Assembly: GCA_949292175.1 (NCBI GenBank) | Contig: CASEYJ010000017.1 | Span: 62,001 to 126,000, forward strand | Length of the DNA stretch: 64,000 nt | From: an uncultured bacterium | GTDB lineage: Bacteria; Cyanobacteriota; Vampirovibrionia; Gastranaerophilales; Gastranaerophilaceae | Direction: 5' to 3' | In this document: one piece after another, positions 26,588-34,629 of the stretch | How the letters are laid out: every line of letters starts with the position of its first letter | How positions within the stretch are numbered: position 1 is the first letter of the stretch | The notes under the pieces: generated by a model | Seen by the model: only the letters and a program-made list of their open reading frames with translations | Databases searched by the model: none | What the model was told of the DNA's origin: nothing | Program-made: the position numbers and the translations under genes

Positions 26588-26616
26588 TTGCAAAAATTCT
26601 TTTTTATTGTTATATT
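26588..26616 (+). promoter_or_regulatory. Promoter of the histidine-attenuator leader
   Basis: TTGCAA (26588-26593) and TATATT (26611-26616) are 17 bp apart. The predicted start near 26623 is three bases before the leader-peptide ATG. A second candidate, TTGTCA (26546-26551) with TACAAA (26569-26574), also spaced by 17 bp, would give a start near 26581. Confidence 0.65.
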
Positions 26617-26625
26617 GACACTACA

Positions 26626-26691
26626 ATGATTAAGTACATAGCAAATAAACAGTTTCATCATCATCACCATAGCAACCTGAAAAGGCTGTAG
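26626..26691 (+). CDS. Histidine-rich leader peptide (HHHHH) of a transcription attenuator
   Basis: A 21-codon ORF reads MIKYIANKQF, then five consecutive His codons (CAT CAT CAT CAC CAT, 26656-26670), then SNLKRL and TAG (26689-26691). Its layout matches his-operon leader peptides such as that of Escherichia coli, which has seven His in a row. The last codons and the stop overlap the 5' arm of the antiterminator helix (26676-26687), so ribosome position on the peptide decides which helix forms. There is no Shine-Dalgarno site, and the ATG lies very near the predicted 5' end. It is too short for an ordinary gene caller. Confidence 0.85.
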   Translation: MIKYIANKQFHHHHHSNLKRL

Positions 26692-26746
26692 AGTTGATGA
26701 TGCACTGTTAAAAATAGATTCAATTCAAAAAAGTAGCCTTTTCAGG
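26676..26746 (+). promoter_or_regulatory. Antiterminator helix of the histidine attenuator
   Basis: CCTGAAAAGGCT (26676-26687) is perfectly complementary to AGCCTTTTCAGG (26735-26746), 12 bp plus two G-U pairs. The 3' arm shares bases 26735-26739 with the terminator stem, so the two cannot coexist. A ribosome halted early in the His run leaves the 5' arm free and favours this helix; a ribosome at the TAG covers it. CATCATCA (26656-26663) can also pair with TGATGATG (26695-26702) and TGCACT (26701-26706) with AGTGCA (26751-26756). Confidence 0.75.
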
Positions 26747-26773
26747 ATTTAGTGCAGAGAGGTTACTTTTTTT
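26727..26773 (+). terminator. Attenuator terminator before the histidine-free membrane protein gene
   Basis: AGTAGCCT (26732-26739) pairs with AGGTTACT (26760-26767) with one G-U pair, extended by the flanking A6 and T7 tracts; the loop is 20 nt. The T tract (26767-26773) ends 24 bases before the ATG at 26798. It is the intrinsic terminator that competes with the upstream helix. Confidence 0.7.
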
Positions 26774-26797
26774 AATGGATTGGAGATTAATAGAACA

Positions 26798-28150
26798 ATG
26801 GCAATTATAACAAACATAATTTCAGCAATTGGAAATAACAATAGCATATACCCCCTTTTGGTAAGAGACTGCGGAATAGAAGTTCCGACAAAAGTTTATA
26901 AAACATACAACCAAAACAAACAAGATAAAGAAATCGCTTACCTTGCAACAAGAGAAAGAATTATCGATGAATATTCAACTTCTGCAGTTTGGCTTGGCGG
27001 CATTCCTCTGATTGATAAGATTTCAAACTACTTTATCAAAAAGAGAGGTTTTAACCCTGATGTAAATATAAAATTGTATAATGAAGAAAATGGAGTTCAG
27101 GGGTTAAAATACAATATTGAAAAATTCCGCAACATAAAAGGTGCAGAAGAAGCTGTAAAAGATTTAGAATATGTACTTGAAAATCAAGCAAAATACAAAA
27201 AGCTTCAAGGAAATAAGTTTATAGCAGCAATGGCAGTTCCAATTGCTCTAATGGGATTTGTTATTCCAAAAGCAGTTTTTGCAATGACAGCAAAAACCAG
27301 AGCTAAAAAAGAAGCTCTTCAAAAACAACAAAATATTCAACAAAACTTGTCAGAAAAAAATGTATCATTCTCAGGAAATAACATTTTTGACAAATTCAGT
27401 TTAAAAAATCCTCAAAAAATAACCTTTAAAGGCAGCTTTGCCGGAGCTGTATGCAACCTCAGAACAGTTGACAAAATGGCAATCACTGACGGTGGATACG
27501 CTGTTGGACGTGTTATTACCGCTAGAAAGAAAAACGAACGCATTGACTTAGGATTTAAAATGCTTGGAATGATGTATCTAAACTTCGTTGCACCAAAACA
27601 ACTTGAAAAACTCCTAAACAAAATTTCAAAATCTGTATTTAAACTTGATGTAAATTTAGACCCGCAAATACTTGCAGATAACAGATTAAAAGCACAGGTT
27701 CTCAACGGAACATTTAAGATTCCTGCAACAAACTCTGCCAAAGACTTGTTAGAATTTGTAGATAATGCAGAAAACAGTTCAAGCTTGTTTGTAGAATATG
27801 CAAAAAAATTCAGAAAATTAAGCTTTATTAATGATAATATAAGAGATCCAAGAGCCTACGTAGATGTTGAAGATTTAGGGAAATTCAGAGATAACCTTGC
27901 AAAATTTGCAGAAACAATTAAAGACCTAAGCAAAAAAACAATTGATCCTGCAAAGGAAAACTCAGCAGAAAAACTTGTCACAAAATATATTTCAAAAGCA
28001 AAAGCTGCAAAGACTTTTAACATCTTAGCAAATGTTGCAATAAGCAGTTACCTGCTTGCATGTGTTCTACCGGATGCTCAATTTGCATTCAGAAAGCTTG
28101 TCACAGGCTCAAAACTGGAACCAGGACTAATTCAAGACGATAAAAAGTAA
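26798..28150 (+). CDS. Histidine-free membrane-associated protein under a his-type attenuator
   Basis: I do not recognise the family. From the ATG at 26798 (GGAG 12 bases before it; a TTG at 26780 is in frame) the 450-residue protein contains no histidine. Hydrophobic segments lie at about 140-163 (FIAAMAVPIALMGFVIPKAV), 240-256 and 415-440 (ILANVAISSYLLACVLP). Two copies of the Phe-x-Gly motif occur, VSFSGNN (Phe191) and ITFKGSF (Phe210). The gene is alone behind the attenuator; the next gene is convergent. The C-terminal segment resembles those of the two membrane proteins at 56.3-57.6 kb. It may serve in histidine uptake or starvation survival, but that is only inferred from its control. 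Confidence 0.65.
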   Translation: MAIITNIISAIGNNNSIYPLLVRDCGIEVPTKVYKTYNQNKQDKEIAYLATRERIIDEYSTSAVWLGGIPLIDKISNYFIKKRGFNPDVNIKLYNEENGVQGLKYNIEKFRNIKGAEEAVKDLEYVLENQAKYKKLQGNKFIAAMAVPIALMGFVIPKAVFAMTAKTRAKKEALQKQQNIQQNLSEKNVSFSGNNIFDKFSLKNPQKITFKGSFAGAVCNLRTVDKMAITDGGYAVGRVITARKKNERIDLGFKMLGMMYLNFVAPKQLEKLLNKISKSVFKLDVNLDPQILADNRLKAQVLNGTFKIPATNSAKDLLEFVDNAENSSSLFVEYAKKFRKLSFINDNIRDPRAYVDVEDLGKFRDNLAKFAETIKDLSKKTIDPAKENSAEKLVTKYISKAKAAKTFNILANVAISSYLLACVLPDAQFAFRKLVTGSKLEPGLIQDDKK

Positions 28151-28158
28151 ATTACTAA

Positions 28159-29157
28159 TTATACAACGCCACTGTTAAGGCAGTCGTGAATGTGAATTAC
28201 ACCAATAGGTTTGCCATTCTCAACAGCAAACAAATTAGTAATTTTCTTATCATGCATTAATTTAACAGCCTCACTTGCCATTGCAGAAGGTGAGATAACT
28301 TTAGGATTTTTAGTCATAACGTCAATACCTTTCTTATTTAAGATATCGTTAGACAAACATCTTCTCAAATCACCATCTGTCAGCATACCAACCAATGAGC
28401 CTGATGCATCAACAAAACCTACACAACCAAGACGTTTTGAAGTCATTTCAAGAAGGACATCCTGCATATTTGAATCTTGGCTTAACAAAGGCATCTCATC
28501 ACCTTTGTGCATCAAATCAGAAACCTTCTGCAACACAGAACCCAACTTGCCGCCAGGATGACGTTGATTGAATTGAGATTTTGTAAAACCGTTTCTTTCA
28601 ATCATAGCAACGGTTAACACATCACCAAGAACAAGAGTTGCGGTTGTAGAGGAAGTTGGCGCTAATCCAAGAGGACAAGCTTCCCCGTTATTAGGAAGCT
28701 TAAGAACAACATCTCCGGCTTTTCCTAAAGAACTTTCAGGATTTTTGGTGATAGCAATAAGCGGAATACCAAAACGTTTTGAATAATTCAAAATATCAAC
28801 AAGCTCTTTTGACTCTCCACTGTTAGAAATTGCGATAACAACATCCTCGTTTGTTATCATACCCAAATCACCATGACTAGCCTCAGCTGGATGAACAAAA
28901 AATGACGGAGTACCTGTAGATGCAAGAGAAGCAGCAATTTTTTTAGCAATATGACCTGATTTTCCCATACCAGTCAATATAACTCTGCCTTTTGCATTTT
29001 GCATCATATCTAACGCCACTGTTAAAGAACTATTTAATTCATTTTCCATAACTTTCAAAGTTTCAATTTCTTTCTCAATTGTATTTTTTGCAGAAATCAA
29101 ATCTCTATTTGAAAGTTTATCGATATCGTTAGCGATAGAATTAGTTGTCGTCATCAT
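28159..29157 (-). CDS. kdsD: D-arabinose-5-phosphate isomerase (KdsD/KpsF)
   Basis: The enzyme converts ribulose 5-phosphate to arabinose 5-phosphate, the first step to Kdo of lipopolysaccharide. The SIS domain (about 30-170) has LTGMGKSGHIAKKIAASLAS, HPAEASHGDLG and ISNSGES; the CBS pair (205-332) has LTDGDLRR. The HPGGKLG segment between the domains is typical for KdsD. A strong ribosome site (GGAGG) precedes the ATG. Together with lpxK it argues for a Kdo-lipid A outer membrane. Length 332 is normal. Confidence 0.93.
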   Translation of the reverse strand: MMTTTNSIANDIDKLSNRDLISAKNTIEKEIETLKVMENELNSSLTVALDMMQNAKGRVILTGMGKSGHIAKKIAASLASTGTPSFFVHPAEASHGDLGMITNEDVVIAISNSGESKELVDILNYSKRFGIPLIAITKNPESSLGKAGDVVLKLPNNGEACPLGLAPTSSTTATLVLGDVLTVAMIERNGFTKSQFNQRHPGGKLGSVLQKVSDLMHKGDEMPLLSQDSNMQDVLLEMTSKRLGCVGFVDASGSLVGMLTDGDLRRCLSNDILNKKGIDVMTKNPKVISPSAMASEAVKLMHDKKITNLFAVENGKPIGVIHIHDCLNSGVV

Positions 29158-29233
29158 TTTATTTCCTCCGAGTCTTTCTCTTTAATTTAGCATAAAAACA
29201 GGCTCAAAACCCATTTATTAAGTAAAATTAAGC

Positions 29234-30358
29234 CTATTTCAACTTGTAAAAGTACTTATACCCTTCAATGTATCCATCTGTAATCATTTTAGAAAACTTT
29301 TTAGGGTGTTTCCAATAAGAAAGGTGAGCACCTATAAATGTAGCCGAACTTTTAACATCAGATTTTGAATAAAAGAACCCATGTCCAACATCTGAAATAC
29401 TCCAATTTGAATGCTTATGTAAATCATCAATTGTCATATTATTAGCAATCGGAAATCCCATTGGATCGTCAGCAAAATTTACAGTTAGCATAAATATATC
29501 ATTTCTTTTCAAATACTCAAATAAGTACGAATTATAATTATTAATTTCGAGCGAATGATTATATCTATCAGAATAAAACAGAGCAAGAGGACTTGCATAA
29601 TTCACAACACCGATTAAAGTATCGTCAGGTGCACAATATAAATCCGTATAATTATCTAAATTATTGAATAAACCTTTAACTTGCTCCTTATCAGGATTTT
29701 TAAGAAACTCACCGCTAGCACTGTAAATAGCAATTCGTGAAGCTAAAACCGCATCCAAGCAAGTTGGCTTAACTGCCGATTTACTATCGGTCGCCAAAAT
29801 TTTATTCAAATCGATAGCAGGCATCTTATGTATCAAATATTCGTAGGTTATAAAACTTCCGGCACTATATCCAAGAAGAACGACTTTTTCATTGTTCTTT
29901 GAAGCCTCCAAAACTCTAACATGAAGATCATTTATAACTTTTTGCATGTTATAGCTTTTTTGAACCCAGATAGCATCATGCGTACAATGAGAAATAAAAC
30001 TTCTCACCCTCTGAGCAATTCTTGGACTAAATACAGAAGTCCAATTCAAACTTTCATCAACAGTACTCAAGTCCTTAGAAGATTCAAACCCCCAGAAAAA
30101 AGTTTCAGGCTTTGAATCAATACACAAATTTCCGCTATGTAACATATTCTTTGACACAAAGTCAGAAGATTCCAAAGATTTTTTTATATATGGATGCACT
30201 TTAGCAATGCCATTAATAAAATCATTTTCACTTTCTTCGGTATTCGTATTAGAACCATTCAAATAAATAAACTTCACCGGAGTCTTGTTCTCATCGGCAT
30301 AAACCGGTTTCAAGAAACAAGCAAATAACATCAACACACATAACAAAATCTTTTTCAT
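29234..30358 (-). CDS. Exported alpha/beta-hydrolase-like protein
   Basis: The start at 30358 has AGGAGGG four bases upstream and gives a clean signal peptide (MKKILLCVLMLFACFLKPVY, cleaved near ADE). The mature part has an early strand with FIYLNGSNTNTEESEND and the nucleophile elbow VVLLGYSAGSFITYEYLIHK (G-x-S-x-G), as in lipases and esterases. A plausible acid/His end is ISDVGHGFFYSK. It is probably periplasmic or outer-membrane facing. Substrate is unknown. It is transcribed with no close partner; a PMT-like glycosyltransferase gene lies upstream in the same direction. Confidence 0.7.
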   Translation of the reverse strand: MKKILLCVLMLFACFLKPVYADENKTPVKFIYLNGSNTNTEESENDFINGIAKVHPYIKKSLESSDFVSKNMLHSGNLCIDSKPETFFWGFESSKDLSTVDESLNWTSVFSPRIAQRVRSFISHCTHDAIWVQKSYNMQKVINDLHVRVLEASKNNEKVVLLGYSAGSFITYEYLIHKMPAIDLNKILATDSKSAVKPTCLDAVLASRIAIYSASGEFLKNPDKEQVKGLFNNLDNYTDLYCAPDDTLIGVVNYASPLALFYSDRYNHSLEINNYNSYLFEYLKRNDIFMLTVNFADDPMGFPIANNMTIDDLHKHSNWSISDVGHGFFYSKSDVKSSATFIGAHLSYWKHPKKFSKMITDGYIEGYKYFYKLK

Positions 30359-30413
30359 TATACCCTCCTGCCACATATAGAATAGCATGGACGTAACATC
30401 TTAACAACCAGAA

Positions 30414-32039
30414 CTACTTAGATAATAAAGAATACTTAAATCCGGTTTGTAAAGTATTAAATGTCAAAGATTGTTTAATCGTGTCAAGATCCTTATTTCT
30501 AACAACAAGAATATAACCCTCATTCATCAAAGGTTCAACAACAACAGGATTAGTACCATCAAATATTTTGACATTTGAATCAGAATAATAATTCAAACTG
30601 TATTTAATACCAACATTTAAAGACGCAAGCGATTTATTGTTTTCTTTAGCATACAAAGCAAAGCTCTTCAAATCATTCTGTCCAAATTTGTAATCAATAT
30701 TAAACAAATGGTAAGCTCCAAATGCTGAAAATAAAACCATAAATATCACATATGAAAAGAACAATTTAGCCTTTTCTTGTTTATGAATAAAGTAAAATGT
30801 CAAAACACCCGTAATTGTGAATAACACACAAGTAAGAAGTTGAACTTCTTTGACAATATCATACAAAAATGCAGGAAGATAAAACTTTATAAAGCATCCA
30901 CCAACTCCAACAAATAATATTATCGAGCTCAATATTATTGAAGAAACTTTCAAACCTTTAGTAAACTTATCTCCACACCAATAATCCGCAAGCAATACCG
31001 CCATAAACGGATAAACAGGAAGAATATAAGTTACAAGCTTTGAAGAAGAAGCTGTAAAAAATGCAAATGTAAATAAAAATCCAATTACATTGAATGCGAC
31101 AAATTTTTCTCTATTTGAAGTAAGTTTATCAAACCCAACAAACTCAAACTCTTTGAATTTTTTAACAATCATTGGCACAAAGGAGAATATCCAAGGGAAG
31201 AATCCCCACATAACTACTAGGAAGTAGTAATAAACCGGTCTATTCTTCTTAAGAACATTTGAACCGATAAACCTTGCTAAGTGGTGAAGCATAATATATT
31301 CATCAAAGAAAGCATGTTTGTACTTCAAAAGCATAATAACATGCCAAGGTAAAACAATACCCAAGAATAATAAAGACCCGACTACGAAATACATCGGTTT
31401 AAAATATTCTTTTAAAGATTTTGTGTAAATTCCGACAAAGAACATAACACCAAAAGGCACAACAAAAGCCGGAATACCTTTAGCTAAAACACCTAATGCT
31501 GAAAATATATAAAAACTCCACCAGAAATATTTCTTATTTTCTTCTTTAACAAAATAAGTCATAAAGCCTGAAAATACAGAAATAGTAATACATGAAGTTA
31601 ATAACGTATCTAAAATAGCAACTTTTGCAAGAATTAGAAATTCAAGAACAGTCGCAGCAATACATGCCGTAACAAATCCAAACTTCTTTGACACAGCCTT
31701 GGCAGAAACAAAATAAACGGCAAGACAACCAAACAAAGCCTGCAACGCAATTGGAATTCTTGCAATACCTTCGCTAACTCTGCCAAAAATAAAGAACACA
31801 AGACTTTCAAACCAAAAATATAATGGCGGCTTTTCAAAGAAATAGTTACCATTCAAATGTAAGGTTAAGAAATCTTTTGTACGAAGCATGTAACGAGACA
31901 TGTCAACATAACGAGTCTCATCTACATCCATAAGATCATATGCCCACATATTGTGGAAAAATAACAAATATAAGCCTACAAATAAGCCTACACTAAATAA
32001 AAAACGTTTGTCCCTAATAAATAATAATAAATTCTTCAT
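30414..32039 (-). CDS. ArnT/PMT-family membrane glycosyltransferase
   Basis: The 541-residue protein has 11-13 predicted membrane helices. Its first periplasmic loop carries the family motif: MDVDETRYVDMSRYML with the catalytic-type Asp-Glu, then LNGNYFFEKPPLYFW. This matches GT83 (ArnT) enzymes, which use polyprenyl-phosphate sugars to modify lipid A or other acceptors at the periplasmic face. A C-terminal soluble part of about 90 residues follows. Its neighbours (kdsD and lpxK elsewhere in the window) make lipid A a possible acceptor, but proteins or glycans are alternatives. Confidence 0.85.
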   Translation of the reverse strand: MKNLLLFIRDKRFLFSVGLFVGLYLLFFHNMWAYDLMDVDETRYVDMSRYMLRTKDFLTLHLNGNYFFEKPPLYFWFESLVFFIFGRVSEGIARIPIALQALFGCLAVYFVSAKAVSKKFGFVTACIAATVLEFLILAKVAILDTLLTSCITISVFSGFMTYFVKEENKKYFWWSFYIFSALGVLAKGIPAFVVPFGVMFFVGIYTKSLKEYFKPMYFVVGSLLFLGIVLPWHVIMLLKYKHAFFDEYIMLHHLARFIGSNVLKKNRPVYYYFLVVMWGFFPWIFSFVPMIVKKFKEFEFVGFDKLTSNREKFVAFNVIGFLFTFAFFTASSSKLVTYILPVYPFMAVLLADYWCGDKFTKGLKVSSIILSSIILFVGVGGCFIKFYLPAFLYDIVKEVQLLTCVLFTITGVLTFYFIHKQEKAKLFFSYVIFMVLFSAFGAYHLFNIDYKFGQNDLKSFALYAKENNKSLASLNVGIKYSLNYYSDSNVKIFDGTNPVVVEPLMNEGYILVVRNKDLDTIKQSLTFNTLQTGFKYSLLSK

Positions 32040-32095
32040 ACTTCTATTATCTAAAAGTAATGTTAATTTAATATTAATAAAACGTTTAATTAAAA

Positions 32096-33487
32096 TTAAT
32101 CAACAGCCGTCGGTAGTGTAATACAAAAAGCACAACCTTTTCCCGGAGCGCTATCTAATCGGATAGTACCACTATGCAGAATAACAATATTCTTAACAAT
32201 TGCTAAACCAAGCCCGGTACCACCTAATTCACGGCTTCTGGCTTTATCAGCACGATAAAATCTTTCAAATATATGTTCAGAATGGGTCTTATCAAGCCCG
32301 ACACCATAATCCTTAATGCTTATTATGGCCTCACCTTTTTTTACTTCAAGAGTAATATCTAACACCGGACTTTTACTATATTTTACTGCATTGACTATCA
32401 GGTTGGATATCGCCTGCTCAATCAAAAAAATCTCTCCGTAAATATAAACTGAATCAGAAAGATTTAAATTAAGCTTCATACCTGATTCTGAAAGCATATT
32501 TTTACAGGAGATAATTGCATTTTCAATACCAACCTTTAAATCAAATTTGATAAAGTTTTTATTTTTTAATAGACTCAAGTCTTCAATATTTGCAAGACTC
32601 AAAATCTGCTTAATCAAATTATCAAGCCTATTTGCATTATTATCTAAAATTCCAAAACATTTTTTCACCTGAGGCGGATAATCATCCTTAAACTCACGCA
32701 ACAAACCAATAGAAGACAAAATACCTGTTAACGGTGTCTTTACCTCATGCGAAATATCTTCGATAAAGCTCTTTCGAAACTCTTCATTTTTCTTTAATCT
32801 TTCAATTTGAGACTTCAACTTTTCTGCCATCTTGTAAATAGCTAAAGACAACTGTACCAACGGACCGTCAGAAGGTACAAAAATCTCATTGGAGAAATCA
32901 CCATTAGAAATCTTAACAGCACTCTCTTGAAGTTTCATAAACGGATTTCTAACTTTGAAAAACATATACAACGAAAGGTATATTACAATTACAGAACCAG
33001 TCAAAAAGGTAATCAAAATATTCCTTTCCGTTCTATTCAACAAATTTGCCATTTCTTCAATCGGCATGTAAGTTTTTAAATAGTACTGCTTTCCGTTTAT
33101 ATCAACTAAATTTGACTCCTTAACCTGCTTGGAATTAACAACATTTATGTGATAAATAAGACTGTTTTCAAAAGGGATTTCTTCTTCGTAAACATCCTCA
33201 GGACTAATATTTGAAGCCAAAAGCTTTTTATTCTCATCAAAAAGTGATATTCCGACAGTAGCCTTAGCTAACATCTTATTAACTTTATCATACTGCTTGT
33301 GCTCTATCAATGGAGACGCAATTTTTACAAAATCATCCACTTTTTCTCTCAATTCATATTGTTCCTCAGACAAATAAGAATGAGTAAAAGCAAACATCTG
33401 ATGCATCAGTAAGAATACACATATAACAACAGTCAAACCAATCAAAGACGGAACAACATACATAAACCTAACATCAGGACGTTTCAT
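32096..33487 (-). CDS. Membrane sensor histidine kinase with HAMP domain
   Basis: Domains in order: membrane helix 1 (10-33), an extracytoplasmic sensor region (34-156), helix 2 (157-178), HAMP (179-232), then HisKA with FIEDISHEVKTPLTG (phosphoacceptor His247), and HATPase_c with NLIVNAVKYS, DYGVGLD and GGTGLGLAIV. It phosphorylates the OmpR-type regulator encoded three bases upstream, with which it forms a two-gene operon. The signal is unknown; the sensor region resembles a small PAS-like or dCache-like fold. It is on the same transcript orientation as the glycosyltransferase behind it. Confidence 0.92.
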   Translation of the reverse strand: MKRPDVRFMYVVPSLIGLTVVICVFLLMHQMFAFTHSYLSEEQYELREKVDDFVKIASPLIEHKQYDKVNKMLAKATVGISLFDENKKLLASNISPEDVYEEEIPFENSLIYHINVVNSKQVKESNLVDINGKQYYLKTYMPIEEMANLLNRTERNILITFLTGSVIVIYLSLYMFFKVRNPFMKLQESAVKISNGDFSNEIFVPSDGPLVQLSLAIYKMAEKLKSQIERLKKNEEFRKSFIEDISHEVKTPLTGILSSIGLLREFKDDYPPQVKKCFGILDNNANRLDNLIKQILSLANIEDLSLLKNKNFIKFDLKVGIENAIISCKNMLSESGMKLNLNLSDSVYIYGEIFLIEQAISNLIVNAVKYSKSPVLDITLEVKKGEAIISIKDYGVGLDKTHSEHIFERFYRADKARSRELGGTGLGLAIVKNIVILHSGTIRLDSAPGKGCAFCITLPTAVD

Positions 33488-33490
33488 ATA

Positions 33491-34201
33491 CTAACCTCTC
33501 TCTCCTGAAGTTAACTGCTGCATTCTATAACCTACACCTCTTATAGTTTCAATGTTAGCAGCAAAATCACCCAATTTTCGTCGAAGATTTAAGATTTGAA
33601 CATCAATTGACCTATCTGCTATATCTGCATACTCACCATTTTTTAAACTGCTTATAATCTGAGCTCTTGTATATACTCGTCCAGGCGATTTAACCAACAA
33701 CAAAAGGATGTCAAACTCTGTTTTTGTCAAATCCAAATGCACACCATCTAATTCTGCTCTAAATTCTTCCTCATTAATTAAAAGAGATTTATAACGAATA
33801 TTTTTGGTAGAAGCTTGTTCTGAAGCAAACTGTCTTAATTGAGTACGAATTCTAGCTACAAGAACCTGATTGTTAAAAGGTTTTGTAATATAATCACTTG
33901 CACCTAACTCCAACCCAACAACAATATCTGTCGGAGTATCCTTTGCCGTAAGCATGATTATCGGGATATCCGCAGTTTCTGGATTGTTTTTTAATATTTT
34001 GCAAACTTTCAAACCATCAAGCTCAGGTAACATCAGATCTAACAAAATAACATCCGGCAACCAAAATTTTGCAGCATTAATACCGCTTTTACCATCTTTA
34101 ACAATTCTAATTTGTGAAAAGCCATTCATTTCAAGAGTCATCTGGATTAGCTCACAAATTTCTGTTTCATCATCAATAATCAATATCTTTTTAGAATTCA
34201 T
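33491..34201 (-). CDS. OmpR/PhoB-type response regulator
   Basis: The 236-residue protein has a receiver domain (IDDETEICELI, phosphoacceptor in DVILLDLMLP, Asp55, and a K in TAKDTP-type loop at about 109) and a winged-helix DNA-binding domain (LTKTEFDILLLLVKSPGRVY, then RSIDVQILNLRRKLG, and IRGVGYRM). It is the partner of the histidine kinase downstream. Its own promoter is visible. Targets cannot be inferred from the window. Confidence 0.94.
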   Translation of the reverse strand: MNSKKILIIDDETEICELIQMTLEMNGFSQIRIVKDGKSGINAAKFWLPDVILLDLMLPELDGLKVCKILKNNPETADIPIIMLTAKDTPTDIVVGLELGASDYITKPFNNQVLVARIRTQLRQFASEQASTKNIRYKSLLINEEEFRAELDGVHLDLTKTEFDILLLLVKSPGRVYTRAQIISSLKNGEYADIADRSIDVQILNLRRKLGDFAANIETIRGVGYRMQQLTSGERG

Positions 34202-34222
34202 ACACTATTCCTTTTCGCTCTT

Positions 34223-34252
34223 ATTATACTAGAACTAATAAAAAATTTTCAA
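34223..34252 (-). promoter_or_regulatory. Promoter of the two-component operon
   Basis: TTGAAA (34252-34247) and TATAAT (34228-34223) on the minus strand are 18 bp apart. Transcription is expected near 34216, with AAAGGAA before the ATG at 34201. Confidence 0.6.
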
Positions 34253-34278
34253 CAAATAATAATAAGAGAAATTATTAC

Positions 34279-34307
34279 TTGAAAATATATATTAAGCGTG
34301 CTAAAAT
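34279..34307 (+). promoter_or_regulatory. Promoter of tRNA-Glu
   Basis: TTGAAA (34279-34284) and TAAAAT (34302-34307), 17 bp apart, with TGC before the -10. The start would lie about seven bases before the tRNA 5' end. Confidence 0.7.
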
Positions 34308-34320
34308 TATCGAGTCACAA

Positions 34321-34395
34321 AGCGGTATCGTCTAGTGGTTAGGACGGGAGATTCTCATTCTCCAGACAGGGGTTCAATTCCCCTTACCGCCGCCA
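34321..34395 (+). tRNA. tRNA-Glu (anticodon CTC)
   Basis: The anticodon stem GGAGA/TCTCC closes TTCTCAT, anticodon CTC. The D arm TCTAGTGGTTAGGAC and T arm GGGGTTCAATTCCCC are standard for tRNA-Glu and CCA is encoded. The acceptor 5' strand is AGCGGTA and the 3' strand TACCGCC, so pair 1-72 is A-C, unusual for this tRNA. The call of identity is firm; the mismatch could be real or an error. Confidence 0.9.
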
Positions 34396-34560
34396 TTTAC
34401 TTTCTGCATTTTATTTTTTGGGTTAGCTTTAAGGCGGATTAGGAATTGAACAATAAAATTTTCCCTGAAAATTTTATTGGGTTAGCTCTGCATACTGATA
34501 TGATCGGCTTGCATTTCACATGCGCGCCGTCATCTCAACTTTTACATAGTTAGAATTCAA
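34396..34560. other. 165-bp non-coding stretch with palindrome and short direct repeat
   Basis: No ORF is supported. TTGGGTTAGCT occurs twice (about 34418-34428 and 34477-34487) around a near-perfect palindrome. The remaining right part (34488-34550) is less AT-rich than its surroundings and contains CGGCTTGCATTTCACATGCG. It follows the tRNA-Glu gene, a usual place for integration scars, but no integrase or tRNA 3' duplicate is seen. Confidence 0.4.
34451..34479. repeat. 13-bp palindromic hairpin with 3-nt loop
   Basis: CAATAAAATTTTC (34451-34463) and GAAAATTTTATTG (34467-34479) are perfect complements with CCT between. There is no T tract on either side, so it is not an ordinary terminator. 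Confidence 0.7.
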
Positions 34561-34593
34561 AAAAAACGACGGAACTTTCGTCCGCCGTTTTTT
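34561..34593. terminator. Bidirectional terminator after the membrane-protein gene
   Basis: AAAAAACGACGGA (34561-34573) pairs with TCCGCCGTTTTTT (34581-34593) with one A-C mismatch and a 7-nt loop. It serves the minus-strand gene ending at 34630 and any plus-strand transcript from tRNA-Glu. Confidence 0.8.
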
Positions 34594-34629
34594 GAAATTT
34601 TAGTTCCGATATAATTGCAAAACCTGGAA

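Noticed and set aside
26626-26797. T-box or known riboswitch upstream of the histidine-free gene
   Set aside because: There is no T-box consensus or specifier-loop layout, while a His-run ORF with competing helices explains the structure fully.
28211-28561. 116-codon plus-strand frame inside kdsD
   Set aside because: It is antisense to a strongly conserved CBS region and resembles nothing.
34451-34479. Terminator for tRNA-Glu at the AT palindrome
   Set aside because: No T tract follows the stem on the plus strand; the hairpin at 34561-34593 is a better terminator.
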